In this document: piece after piece, positions 8,008 through 15,884 of the stretch
How the letters are laid out: each line of letters opens with the position of its first letter
Position numbering within the stretch: the first letter of the stretch is position 1
DNA from: Pirellulaceae bacterium
GTDB taxonomy: Bacteria; Planctomycetota; Planctomycetia; Pirellulales; Pirellulaceae
NCBI GenBank assembly: GCA_020846515.1
Contig: JADLDX010000994.1
Coordinates: 1 to 26,266, forward strand
Direction of reading: 5' to 3'
Length of the DNA stretch: 26,266 nucleotides
Program-made: the position numbers and the translations under genes
Notes under the pieces: generated by a model
Told to the model about the DNA's origin: nothing
Databases searched by the model: none
The model's input: the letters and a program-made list of their open reading frames with translations, nothing else

Positions 8008-8844
8008 TCACTGGGGCTTGCGTCCGATACCGATGATGGAACTGCCCCAGGGCAGTCTCGTGCCGCGTGCAATAAGCTGGTTCTCCCATTGCATGCAGCG
8101 CAGCAGCCAACGATTCAGCCACGGAGCCGGCAATTGCAGATCGTCGCTGGTACGGCCAGTGCTAGAGCCCGAGTTGGTACGGCCCGAGTTGGGGCGGCCA
8201 TTATTAAGATTGCCAGCGTTCAGTCGGAGTATCGAAGGCAAGCGTTTCATGACGATCAGTGGTAAGAGTCCGCACAGTCGATAAGACGCTCGCTGACACT
8301 CCAAGTTCAAATCTCGCATGAGTTGTCTTAGTTGGCCAAGCACATAGCGCTCACGCGTATGGACAGCCCGATCGTGTGCGCTGGTCAGCCAGCGATAGGC
8401 GGGCAAGTGCAGAATGAACTGTCCACCAGGCTCCAAGGCTTGCACCAATTGCTCCAGACCACTTCGCGCGGCAGCCAGACCTGGCACATAGATGACATCG
8501 CAGCAAAAGATCAGATTCAGCGACGCGCGATGTAGTTCCGGATGGCAGATATCGCTGGCGTAAATATCCGCAGTGGGGCACTTGATGCGGGCTGCTTGAA
8601 GAGCCAACGGTGAGAGATCAAAGCCACCGAGGTAACTGGGCTTGAGTTGCTCTTGAAAAAATTGCAGATTACCACCCGTTCCGCAACCGGCATCCAGGAC
8701 CCTCGGCTGGCCAGGCAATTGCAGATCTCGTTGTTGCCAACACTGGACGAGCAGGTGGCGAACCGCCTGGTACCACCAGTGATTCTGCTCCACACGATCC
8801 ATGATCTCGAATTGCTCTGGTTCCATTTGGTTCGATAGGCCCAT
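8008..8844 (-). CDS. Class I SAM-dependent methyltransferase (glycan operon)
   Basis: This encodes 278 residues, ATG at 8844. The Rossmann-fold SAM-binding motif VLDAGCGTGG is at residues 49-58, followed by the acidic strand end GFDLSP (motif II, about 74-79), CDVIY and LEPGGQFILHLPAY (motif for the fifth strand). An aromatic NHWWYQAVRH segment near the N-terminus is common in methyltransferases of polysaccharide clusters. Residues about 211-234 are a low-complexity insert of near-repeated NSGRT/NSGRP, encoded by a short tandem DNA repeat around 8155-8205. It is the last gene of the six-gene operon, 17 bases after the aminotransferase. A sugar or lipid-carrier methylation role is inferred from context; the acceptor is unknown. 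Confidence 0.9.
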   Translation of the reverse strand: MGLSNQMEPEQFEIMDRVEQNHWWYQAVRHLLVQCWQQRDLQLPGQPRVLDAGCGTGGNLQFFQEQLKPSYLGGFDLSPLALQAARIKCPTADIYASDICHPELHRASLNLIFCCDVIYVPGLAAARSGLEQLVQALEPGGQFILHLPAYRWLTSAHDRAVHTRERYVLGQLRQLMRDLNLECQRASYRLCGLLPLIVMKRLPSILRLNAGNLNNGRPNSGRTNSGSSTGRTSDDLQLPAPWLNRWLLRCMQWENQLIARGTRLPWGSSIIGIGRKPQ

Positions 8845-8861
8845 AAAGCATCGGGAACGAC

Positions 8862-10043
8862 CTAGGGTCGTGCGATCTGAAACCCAGAAGTAGATTTATC
8901 CAAGTAATCCAGTGCGGCCACAACACGATCCACTTGCGAATCAGTCAGTTCGGGATAGATCGGTAGAGACAGACCTTGCTGGCAGGCTTGTTCGGTGCTC
9001 GGTAACGAACCAGGTTCATAACCCAGGAATTGGTAAGCGGGCATTATGTGTACGGGTGATGCATAGTGGATACCGACATCGATACCTTGGGCAGCCAGAT
9101 ACTGGATCAAAGCGACACGATCTGCCACACGTACCACAAATTGATGCCAGGCGGCAGTATCGCCCGGGGCCGTGGGAGGCAATGGCCTCCAGTCGCTGGC
9201 CAGGCCATCTCGATAACGCTGGGCAATGGCTTGCCGACGCGCCAGGGCGGCCGGTAAGTACTTCAGCCGCACATTGAGAGCCGCAGCTTGCAATTCATCT
9301 AAGCGACAGTTCAAGCCTTCGCGATGAGCCACTCGATCGCCACGAAAGCCATAACAGGCTAGCTCGCGCAATCGCTCTGCCAGTTGCGGGTCATCGGTGA
9401 CGCACATGCCTGCGTCACCAAAGGCGCCAAGATTTTTCGTCGGATAAAACGAGAAGCAACCAATCGCGCCAAACGTACCGACGTGACGCGACACATGGTT
9501 GGCTGCGACGTAGGTCCCATGGGCCTGGGCACAATCTTCGATCAATACCAGACGATGTTGTTGGCAAAGCTCGAGCAGCGCGTTGATGTTCGCCGGGTAA
9601 CCATACAAATGGACAGGCAGGATACAGCGCGTCTGCGCGTTAATGGCTTGGGCGGCCAGTTGTGGCGACATCTGCAGCGTGTGCGCATCGATATCGACAA
9701 AGCGCGGCGTGGCTCCGACCGCTCTGATCGCTGCAATCGTTGGTACGGGGCCATTGGCCACGGTGATAACTTCAGCACCTGGGCCGATCTCCAGGGCGCG
9801 CAGGGCGATGATCAACGCGTCCGTTCCTGAAGAGACGCCTGTTGCGTGGGCAGCTCCCACGAACTGCGCAAAGGCTTGTTCGAATGCTCGAACCTCGGGG
9901 CCTAGGATCAGGCACCCAGAATCGAGCACTCGCTCAAATGCAGCCAAGATCTCTTGCCGCTGCGTGACCAAGGCACCGCGATATTCGAAAGCTGGAATCG
10001 GCGGTGCCGCAAGATTCTCTGGTGTCGCTCGGTAAGAGTTCAT
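8862..10043 (-). CDS. DegT/DnrJ/EryC1/StrS-family sugar aminotransferase
   Basis: This encodes 393 residues, ATG at 10043. Fold type I PLP enzyme features are present: SSGTDAL (71-77) for the cofactor phosphate, IEDCAQAHG with Asp170 contacting the pyridine nitrogen, and FSFYPTKNLGAFGDAG with Lys203 forming the internal aldimine. The C-terminal GIHYASPVHIMPAY and LSLPIYPELTD segments are typical of the family. Members transaminate NDP-keto-sugars (for example 3- or 4-keto hexoses) with glutamate or glutamine to give amino sugars. The partner is probably the epimerase/dehydratase encoded 20 bases upstream. Length matches the family (about 370-400). Which sugar carbon is aminated cannot be decided from sequence. 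Confidence 0.95.
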   Translation of the reverse strand: MNSYRATPENLAAPPIPAFEYRGALVTQRQEILAAFERVLDSGCLILGPEVRAFEQAFAQFVGAAHATGVSSGTDALIIALRALEIGPGAEVITVANGPVPTIAAIRAVGATPRFVDIDAHTLQMSPQLAAQAINAQTRCILPVHLYGYPANINALLELCQQHRLVLIEDCAQAHGTYVAANHVSRHVGTFGAIGCFSFYPTKNLGAFGDAGMCVTDDPQLAERLRELACYGFRGDRVAHREGLNCRLDELQAAALNVRLKYLPAALARRQAIAQRYRDGLASDWRPLPPTAPGDTAAWHQFVVRVADRVALIQYLAAQGIDVGIHYASPVHIMPAYQFLGYEPGSLPSTEQACQQGLSLPIYPELTDSQVDRVVAALDYLDKSTSGFQIARP

Positions 10044-10063
10044 GCAGTGCCTTTAGAGCTGAT

Positions 10064-11032
10064 TTATCTTAGCTCACGTGCGTAGTGAATGGTACGTTTC
10101 AAGCCTTCATCAAGGGTAACCAGAGGTCGCCATCCGGTCGCCTGATGAAATTTGTCATAACTGGCGTAGTAGTCACCAATATCGATGCGGCTGAGTTCCG
10201 CCGGAAAGGGCTGGCACTGATAGCTCACAGCCACATGTCGATTGAGCGTATCGAGGAACTCTCGCAAGCTGGAATGTTCATCGTGTCCCAGGTTGAACAG
10301 GTGGCCGCCAGTGCCATCCATTTGACCCGCCAATGCCAAGGCGGATACGACATCGCTGACATAATTAAAGTCGCGTTGCTGAGAGCCATCTCCGAACAAT
10401 TTGATGGGCTCGCCGGCCAACGCTAATTTAATGAATACGCCAACAAATCCCTTGCGAGGATGCAAGTCCATATGTGGACCGTAGGTGTTGGTTAGACGGA
10501 GTGAGACCGTCGACATGCCGTAGACCTGACTGTACAGACTGTAATACTGTTCAGCAGCCAGCTTGTGAATGCCATTGATATCGGTCGGTGCAACGGGATG
10601 AAGTTCGTCCACAGGCAAGTAACGCGCGCGGCCGTAGATTTGTCGCGTGCTGGTAAAGACAAGATGCGCCGTAGGTTGGTGATGTCGACAGCATTCCAAC
10701 AGCGCCAATTGCGCGCGGCAGTTGATCTCCAGGTCTGCTTGTGGCGCGTGCATGCTGTCGATGTGACTGGTCTGGCCAGCCAAGGAGAAGATGATCGATT
10801 GGCCGTGCACGCACTCTGGTAGTGCATCGCTATCGCGCAGGTCAACGTTACAAACCTTCACGCGATCGGCCACGCTGGCGATATTCTCCAGCCGGCCGCC
10901 GCCGCCGGGTATGAGTGAATCCACAACCGTCACTTGCGATCCACGGTTGGCTAGTTCGATGGCCAAATGACTGCCGATGAAGCCGAGTCCACCAGCGATC
11001 AAGACCGGGCGACCTGAGTAGAAGTCACTCAT
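10064..11032 (-). CDS. NAD-dependent epimerase/dehydratase (extended SDR)
   Basis: This encodes 322 residues, ATG at 11032 overlapping the upstream stop by ATGA. GGLGFIGSHLA (14-24) is the NAD-binding glycine motif, and VVDSL at about 36-40 binds the adenosine ribose. FTSTRQIYG (126-134) supplies the Ser/Thr of the triad. Where most family members have YxxxK, this protein has NGIHK (residues 153-157): the Lys is kept but Asn replaces the Tyr. I recall an NGINK variant in some bacterial surface-sugar SDRs, so this may be a genuine subfamily trait rather than inactivation. LRLTNTYGP (178-186) and the substrate loop GDGSQQRDFNYVSD are also present. It probably modifies an NDP-sugar before the DegT aminotransferase. 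Confidence 0.92.
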   Translation of the reverse strand: MSDFYSGRPVLIAGGLGFIGSHLAIELANRGSQVTVVDSLIPGGGGRLENIASVADRVKVCNVDLRDSDALPECVHGQSIIFSLAGQTSHIDSMHAPQADLEINCRAQLALLECCRHHQPTAHLVFTSTRQIYGRARYLPVDELHPVAPTDINGIHKLAAEQYYSLYSQVYGMSTVSLRLTNTYGPHMDLHPRKGFVGVFIKLALAGEPIKLFGDGSQQRDFNYVSDVVSALALAGQMDGTGGHLFNLGHDEHSSLREFLDTLNRHVAVSYQCQPFPAELSRIDIGDYYASYDKFHQATGWRPLVTLDEGLKRTIHYARELR

Positions 11033-12090
11033 GCTCGTTGCTCGCTGGGTTGCTGGGTTACTGGCTGGGTTGCTGGCTGATTGGCTTGCGCGCTTGACGA
11101 AACCTGCATGTTCCCAGCAGTCTGCGCGGCCCTGGCATGCATGACATCGCGAACGACATATTGGGGTTGGCCATTACTGGACAAGAACATGCGGCCGACA
11201 TATTCACCGATCATGCCCATCACCATTAACTGCACACCCGAGAAGAGCACCAGGCAAGCCAGTACCGTCGGGATGCCTGTGGTGACATGGGGTGTGAACC
11301 ACAATTTGTCGATCAAGATCAGGAGCAGCCAGAGCACGCTGGTCGCTGAAATGGTTAGCCCCAGTAAACTAGTCACGCGCAGCGGCAGGATCGAAAAGCC
11401 CATGAACATATTCAGCCACAGACGGATCAATCGCGTCAACGTGTAATTCGATCGACCAGCAGCCCGCGGCGCGTGTTGGACAGGCAACTGTCCTAAGCGA
11501 CGACTCACGCGACAGATCAAGCCGTCGATGTACGGATATGGGCCGCGATAAGCCAGGATCTGATCAACGATGAAGCGATTCATGACTTTAAAACTGGATA
11601 GATACAAATCGCGTGGCTTGCCCAACATGATATTGGCCATGCGATCGTTAAACCAACTACCCAGTTGACGCGACCAACTGTGCTTGCGCTGGACGTAGCG
11701 TCCATAGACTACATCCAAATTCTGGCGGACCAGTTCGTCGAAGAGACGCGGCAATTCTTCGGGTGGATTCTGAGCATCATCGTCCAGCACTGCAATCATG
11801 GCCCCACGCGTTTGGGCCAAGCCGGCCAACACAGCATTGTGCTCACCAAAGTTGCGAGACAATCGAACAAACGTGGTAACACCCTGACCACATAACTGGG
11901 CGCAGACCGCCGCGCTGTTGTCATGGGAGCCATCATCGACGAGAACAATTTCCAAAGATCGACCAACAAACGTTTGCTGCACGCGCGCGACCACGCTGGC
12001 GATGCTGTCGGCACCGTTGTAAACCGGAATGACCACCGAAATTTCGATGGCTCCGTTGACGCTATGGGAAGCACTGGAGGATGGAGACAA
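11029..12090 (-). CDS. GT2 glycosyltransferase, polyprenyl-phosphate type
   Basis: This encodes 353 residues. The start is a TTG at 12090; an in-frame TAG lies just upstream and there is no ATG before the catalytic domain, so a non-ATG start seems required. The GT-A domain shows SVVIPVYNGADSI (18-30), VDDGSHD (51-57) and the metal-binding DDD at 103-105 followed by QNPPEE. Two C-terminal transmembrane segments (about 235-262 and 275-300) end in the EYVGRMF motif. This is the layout of GtrB/ArnC/DPM1-like enzymes that move a sugar from an NDP donor to undecaprenyl or dolichyl phosphate. A Gln/Ala/Thr-rich tail follows (about 320-353). The product would feed the GT-C enzyme encoded at the start of the operon. 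Confidence 0.93.
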   Translation of the reverse strand: MSPSSSASHSVNGAIEISVVIPVYNGADSIASVVARVQQTFVGRSLEIVLVDDGSHDNSAAVCAQLCGQGVTTFVRLSRNFGEHNAVLAGLAQTRGAMIAVLDDDAQNPPEELPRLFDELVRQNLDVVYGRYVQRKHSWSRQLGSWFNDRMANIMLGKPRDLYLSSFKVMNRFIVDQILAYRGPYPYIDGLICRVSRRLGQLPVQHAPRAAGRSNYTLTRLIRLWLNMFMGFSILPLRVTSLLGLTISATSVLWLLLILIDKLWFTPHVTTGIPTVLACLVLFSGVQLMVMGMIGEYVGRMFLSSNGQPQYVVRDVMHARAAQTAGNMQVSSSAQANQPATQPVTQQPSEQRA

Positions 12091-12130
12091 AGATGGGTCA
12101 GCTAAAAGGCAGGCCGAATGAAGCTAGTGA

Positions 12131-12814
12131 TCAAGCAATGACAAGCGAAGCCGTTGGGTGATATTGGCTGGTGGGCGCGTGCACAAGCGGTTGACTGTGC
12201 GGTCGGGCTTTGATGGCGACATAGTCCATGCATCCGCTGAGCATTGGTTCCACGGACTCAACTTGAAAACAAGGTGCCAACAAACTTAGGTACTCGCCTG
12301 CTGGTCGTATGTGGTCGCCCACATCCAACTGATGTACCAGATGCCCCAGCCAATTGATTCGACCGCGTGTGGGTACATCTTCCCACATCAATAAAGTGCC
12401 CTCAGGCCTTAAGACTCGTTGAATCTCGCTTAACACCTGCTGCGCTAGTGAGCGATCCATGTGGTGCAAGACACCGGAAACAATTACCGCGTCAAAGCTC
12501 TGGCTAGCCAACTGCATGCGGCTGGCATCCATCTCTTGAAAGCGATAGCCGGCGTACCGCGCGCGAGCTCGAGCGATGTACGCTGGTGAGAGATCGATAC
12601 CTAAGTATGACGGTTGCGAAAAACAGGGTGCAAAGATGCCTGTACCACATCCGCAATCCAATACACGCGCAGGCGGGGTCGAGAAATGTCGCGCCAACAA
12701 TTGACGATGCTGTCGAAAACCACCTTCCAGCATCCAACGCAAACCATCGAACATCCAGGGTACATCGGCTAGACGATGAGTGCCGTAACGCAGTGGTGCA
12801 GTTAAGTTCAGCAT
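12131..12814 (-). CDS. Class I SAM-dependent methyltransferase, Methyltransf_11-like
   Basis: This encodes 227 residues, ATG at 12814. Motif I is VLDCGCGTGIFAP (51-63), motif II GIDLSPAYI (72-80), then FDAVIVSGVLHHMD (about 108-122) and VLRPEGTLLMWEDVP for the later strands. The HHMD and RPEGTLL signatures match the Methyltransf_11/UbiE-like branch. It sits between the GT-C and GT2 genes (75 and 40 bases), so the substrate may be a sugar, a polyprenyl lipid or a phospholipid head group. No membrane segment is present. The exact acceptor is not predictable. Confidence 0.9.
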   Translation of the reverse strand: MLNLTAPLRYGTHRLADVPWMFDGLRWMLEGGFRQHRQLLARHFSTPPARVLDCGCGTGIFAPCFSQPSYLGIDLSPAYIARARARYAGYRFQEMDASRMQLASQSFDAVIVSGVLHHMDRSLAQQVLSEIQRVLRPEGTLLMWEDVPTRGRINWLGHLVHQLDVGDHIRPAGEYLSLLAPCFQVESVEPMLSGCMDYVAIKARPHSQPLVHAPTSQYHPTASLVIA

Positions 12815-12889
12815 GGTAGTTCGTCGTCAATTCAACTAAGGGAATAAATAATAAGCCAATCAATCAATTGCAGGAAAAATGAGCGATCA

Positions 12890-14725
12890 TCAGTCGTCAG
12901 GTGCAAGCACTAATAAATGGTGAGTCTGCCCGGTGGCCCAGGCTGGCCATGGCAGTTGGGAATACGTATGCCAGCCAGGGCGTGGCCCACTGGCGATCGC
13001 CAGGCTGGCGCGACCTGACCACCAGGGACTGCTATCACCCGGGCGAGCAGAGGTGCGCGGATCTTCGTCCATGCGCAACCAAGCGTTCACGTCTCGGCCA
13101 GCATCGATCGAGTCAGCGCTGTGTCCCGCGGCCAAATGGGCGTTCACAAATTGCCAACGCGCGTTGTTCCAAGCCAACATGTCGTGCGTAAAGATGGTCG
13201 CGCCGGCTAGATTCACTCCCAGCCACAACAGGGCCCAGGCGATCGCAGGTCGCGTGAGTTGCCAACGACCGTGCGCGGCCATCAAGAGCCACCAAATCGC
13301 AAGCACGGGCATTAGGAACAGCCAGTAACGGTCCATGTGCGGTTCGACAAACAGCACGATGGCGGTAACAGACGCACCGATCATCACCAAGCATGCCAAA
13401 CCACACGCGATTAGTGGCTCCGTGTGACCAGTCAGCATGGTGGTCCACGCTTGAGATGTATTCCAGGCAGCCCACCAAGCCAGGCAGGCAGCGCCGACGA
13501 TCGACAGCACGCTCAGGCACTGCCACACCCAGGCGGGCCAGGCGACGCCACACAAATCTCCCCAGCGTCCCGGTAGGTCCATGTCGCTCAAAAAAATTGG
13601 ACCGAAGTGGGCGTTCTGAATAAAGGCACCAGTTGAATTGGTAATGTGCGCTCGGCCCGAGGTAGCCACCAACGGACTGAGACCCACCAGCAATACGAAA
13701 GCCGCTACGCACACACACAGACGACGCGAGCGGAGGGACAAGCTGCGCGAGGCCAAGACGGCTTGTCGATAGAACAGCGGCACCCAAGCCACCGCGAACC
13801 AACCTGCCAGCAAGAGCCAGCCGTAGGTCGCGATAGCCAACTGCTTCCAATAACCTTCGCCGGTCTGCGGCGCTATGTCCTTTACGCGTGAAGCACTCGA
13901 TGGAATCAACCATCCAGATTCCAGCAGGCCGACGGCACAGCCCACCAGGCTGAGCATCAGGCATAACGGCCAGAGTGGAGTACCATGCGATACAGTTGGT
14001 GAAGTCGATGCACTTGAGAGGCCACCGCTGGAAGGTAGGCTTTGGGTACGCAGGCTTCGATTGACCCAACCGGGTACAAACAGCAAGCACCAAGCGGCCA
14101 GCCCGGCCAACAAGATCAAGCCATTGGTTTGTCGAATCCAATACCCCCAGCCAGTCGCCAAAGCGCCGATGACCAGTAGCGGCACATGGCGTCGCATCAA
14201 GCCGGCCAAGAGACAGACTAAAGCAATGGCGGACCAGGCCGCGGCGGGGCCATCGGTCATAAAGGTAAAGCCATGACCGAAATACAACGGAAAGCAAATC
14301 AAGGTCAGCGCCGCCAAAACGCTCAAGCGGCGATCCAGCGATAGATGCCGACCGAGCCAATACAGCGCTGCAGCGCCCATCGCTTGTTGAAGTAAGCAGA
14401 CGAGAAATAAAGCACGATATCCAAAATCGCGTCCCCACACGGCCAATCCGCCGGTCACAATGTGCGCGACGGAACTGGCCGTTAGCTCATCGTATTGACG
14501 CACCAGTTGCCACCGACCGTCACTGGCCCAGAAGGCCAGTGGTTTGGCATAAAACGGATCGTCATTCAGCGGCCAGCCACCCAGTTCTGAAAACCAGTAC
14601 CAGAGTGCTAGCCAGGGTGCCGCAAGGCCGGCCCATGTGGCCAAAAAACGAACGAGAACTGGCCAAGCCAGAACTCGAGGCGCATTGCAGGTGCGCGGCA
14701 TCGTAGTGGAAGACAGGAACGACAT
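12890..14725 (-). CDS. GT-C membrane glycosyltransferase, GT39/ArnT-like
   Basis: This encodes 611 residues, ATG at 14725. About eleven to twelve hydrophobic segments are visible. Directly after the first, in the first external loop, is PLNDDPFYAKPL with Asp55-Asp56, matching the acidic catalytic pair of GT-C enzymes that use polyprenyl-phosphate sugars. FMTDGPAAAWSAI and GYWIRQTNGLILL later in the sequence are also seen in the GT39/PMT-like superfamily. The last 75 residues are a soluble tail. It probably transfers a sugar from the carrier made by the GT2 enzyme (11029-12090) to a lipid or protein outside the inner membrane. It is the first gene of the operon. Confidence 0.88.
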   Translation of the reverse strand: MSFLSSTTMPRTCNAPRVLAWPVLVRFLATWAGLAAPWLALWYWFSELGGWPLNDDPFYAKPLAFWASDGRWQLVRQYDELTASSVAHIVTGGLAVWGRDFGYRALFLVCLLQQAMGAAALYWLGRHLSLDRRLSVLAALTLICFPLYFGHGFTFMTDGPAAAWSAIALVCLLAGLMRRHVPLLVIGALATGWGYWIRQTNGLILLAGLAAWCLLFVPGWVNRSLRTQSLPSSGGLSSASTSPTVSHGTPLWPLCLMLSLVGCAVGLLESGWLIPSSASRVKDIAPQTGEGYWKQLAIATYGWLLLAGWFAVAWVPLFYRQAVLASRSLSLRSRRLCVCVAAFVLLVGLSPLVATSGRAHITNSTGAFIQNAHFGPIFLSDMDLPGRWGDLCGVAWPAWVWQCLSVLSIVGAACLAWWAAWNTSQAWTTMLTGHTEPLIACGLACLVMIGASVTAIVLFVEPHMDRYWLFLMPVLAIWWLLMAAHGRWQLTRPAIAWALLWLGVNLAGATIFTHDMLAWNNARWQFVNAHLAAGHSADSIDAGRDVNAWLRMDEDPRTSARPGDSSPWWSGRASLAIASGPRPGWHTYSQLPWPAWATGQTHHLLVLAPDD

Positions 14726-14788
14726 GCCAGGATCGCTGGGAGAGGTGATAAGCGGCTCATACGAACACTCGGAACGGCACGAAAGCTT

Positions 14789-14817
14789 ACTGTAGTGTAA
14801 TTCTAACGAGTGAGCAA
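14789..14817 (-). promoter_or_regulatory. Candidate promoter of the glycan operon
   Basis: Read on the minus strand, TTGCTC and TACAGT are separated by 17 bases, each matching four of six positions of the sigma-70 consensus. The pair lies about 65 bases upstream of the GT-C start. The rest of the 14726-14975 gap shows no gene or clear repeat. Planctomycete promoters are poorly predicted by this consensus. Confidence 0.25.
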
Positions 14818-14975
14818 TGTTTTTAAGAAGGTTTCCGGTTGATCGGAATCCATCAAATCCAGGCCCCGGCAGCAGAGTGGATCACCCGGCACGAGTGCTG
14901 GGGTGCCAAAGAATTAGGCGATACGGCATGGTAACCTGAGGAGAATGAAGGAGCCTTGCCTGCTTATTGTGGGGG

Positions 14976-15500
14976 TTATCCCTGAATCTGTGCCGAAATT
15001 TGCTGAAGCACCCAATTGGTGGCCTGCAGCATTCGCGTCGTCCTGGCTGAAACATCGAGTTGGTTTTGAGGCGGGGGAGCGGATAAGCGGCAGTGCGTTT
15101 GAAAGACAGTGGATGGGTGACGAGTCGTTAAGCTAAAGAAAACATGACCATCCAGATCATCTGGGCAACCGGGGCCTATATGGCCGGTCACGGCGGCTGC
15201 CAGGTCAGCCTCGGGGGTAGCTGCGAGCGCGTGTTGAGCCAAGAGCAACGTGACGGGTTGGCTGACCGGTCCTACTTGCGGGTCCTCCAAGAGATCGCGG
15301 GCGATGCCTAGCCATTGCGTTTTACTATCGTTGCGATAAATCACGAAGCTGCCACACAGCCAAGATGAGATGCCGGGAATGACGGCCAGTGCACCGGCGA
15401 CGTTACCAGCTGTGCAACTTTCCGCCAGCACAATTCGCCGTTGATGTTTAGCCAAGAGGCTGGCTAGCTGTTGTGCGTTCTGCAAAGTTGCTGGGTGCAC
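14976..15500 (-). CDS. pncC: CinA C-terminal-domain nicotinamide-nucleotide amidohydrolase (PncC)
   Basis: This encodes 174 residues. The start is a GTG at 15500, chosen because a strong GGAGG (on the plus strand CCTCC, 15510-15514) stands nine bases upstream. AESCTAGNVAGAL (26-38) carries the catalytic Ser of the family, YRNDSKTQWLGI (55-66) the conserved Asn/Lys region, GPVS (77-80) and VTGHIGPG (104-111) the later motifs. The length fits the free-standing C-terminal domain; the N-terminal MoaB-like ADP-ribose pyrophosphatase part of full CinA is absent. The enzyme deamidates NMN to nicotinic acid mononucleotide, recycling NAD. The C-terminal 45 residues are less conserved. Upstream are short palindromic repeats, so the gene is probably a single transcription unit. 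Confidence 0.92.
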   Translation of the reverse strand: MHPATLQNAQQLASLLAKHQRRIVLAESCTAGNVAGALAVIPGISSWLCGSFVIYRNDSKTQWLGIARDLLEDPQVGPVSQPVTLLLAQHALAATPEADLAAAVTGHIGPGCPDDLDGHVFFSLTTRHPSTVFQTHCRLSAPPPQNQLDVSARTTRMLQATNWVLQQISAQIQG

Positions 15501-15550
15501 TATTAATTACCTCCAAGGTTTGCCTGAGGCCAGCGGCTGATATGCCCCAT

Positions 15551-15577
15551 CGTTTAACAGTCAGCCGTAGGCGTACC
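15551..15577 (+). repeat. Single copy of the TTAACAGTCAGCCGTAGGCG repeat
   Basis: A 26-27-base sequence containing TTAACAGTCAGCCGTAGGCG is nearly identical to five copies clustered at 20028-20188. Here it occurs once, 50 bases upstream of the CinA-type gene. Confidence 0.85.
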
Positions 15578-15623
15578 TGACTTACCGGGGGCCGGCGTCT
15601 TGCGGCTGAGGTGGTAGTGAAAA

Positions 15624-15709
15624 AACCGCGGCTAACGCCCAGCGGCTGATTCAAAGCGGCGTTGTCCAGTTAGTCTGCCTGCTGTTATCAGCCGCAGGGC
15701 GTTAGCCCG
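15624..15709. repeat. Inverted pair of GGCTAACGCCC REP-like repeats
   Basis: CGGCTAACGCCCAGCGGCTGAT-type sequence (15629-15650) is followed at 15687-15709 by its near reverse complement (ATCAGCCGCAGGGCGTTAGC and on), giving arms of about 22 bases around a 36-base loop. The 24-base left unit matches the copy at 17341 at 22 positions. The region 15501-15884 between the divergent CinA-type and GT4 genes holds only this and the repeat at 15551; I see no gene. Confidence 0.8.
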
Positions 15710-15884
15710 CAGTTGCCACATCAGCCGGCCTGCGCCATGCCCACAATCGTTAGAACTGGTCATTGCCGGTCAGTCAAGCTGGCAGTTGTAGCGTACTTAG
15801 TCGGCTTGAAGCATGGGGGAATCCTAGAGTTGGACACGTTGATTGCCACCGAGTGGCCATTGCATTCGCCCATGGGAAAACCTA

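Noticed and set aside
13113..14438. 441-residue open frame on the minus strand
   Set aside because: It lies inside the GT-C gene in a different frame. The GT-C frame has membrane segments and catalytic motifs; this one has none.
14945..15136. 63-residue open frame on the plus strand
   Set aside because: It lies mostly antisense to the CinA-type gene and shows no motif, despite GAGG before its start.
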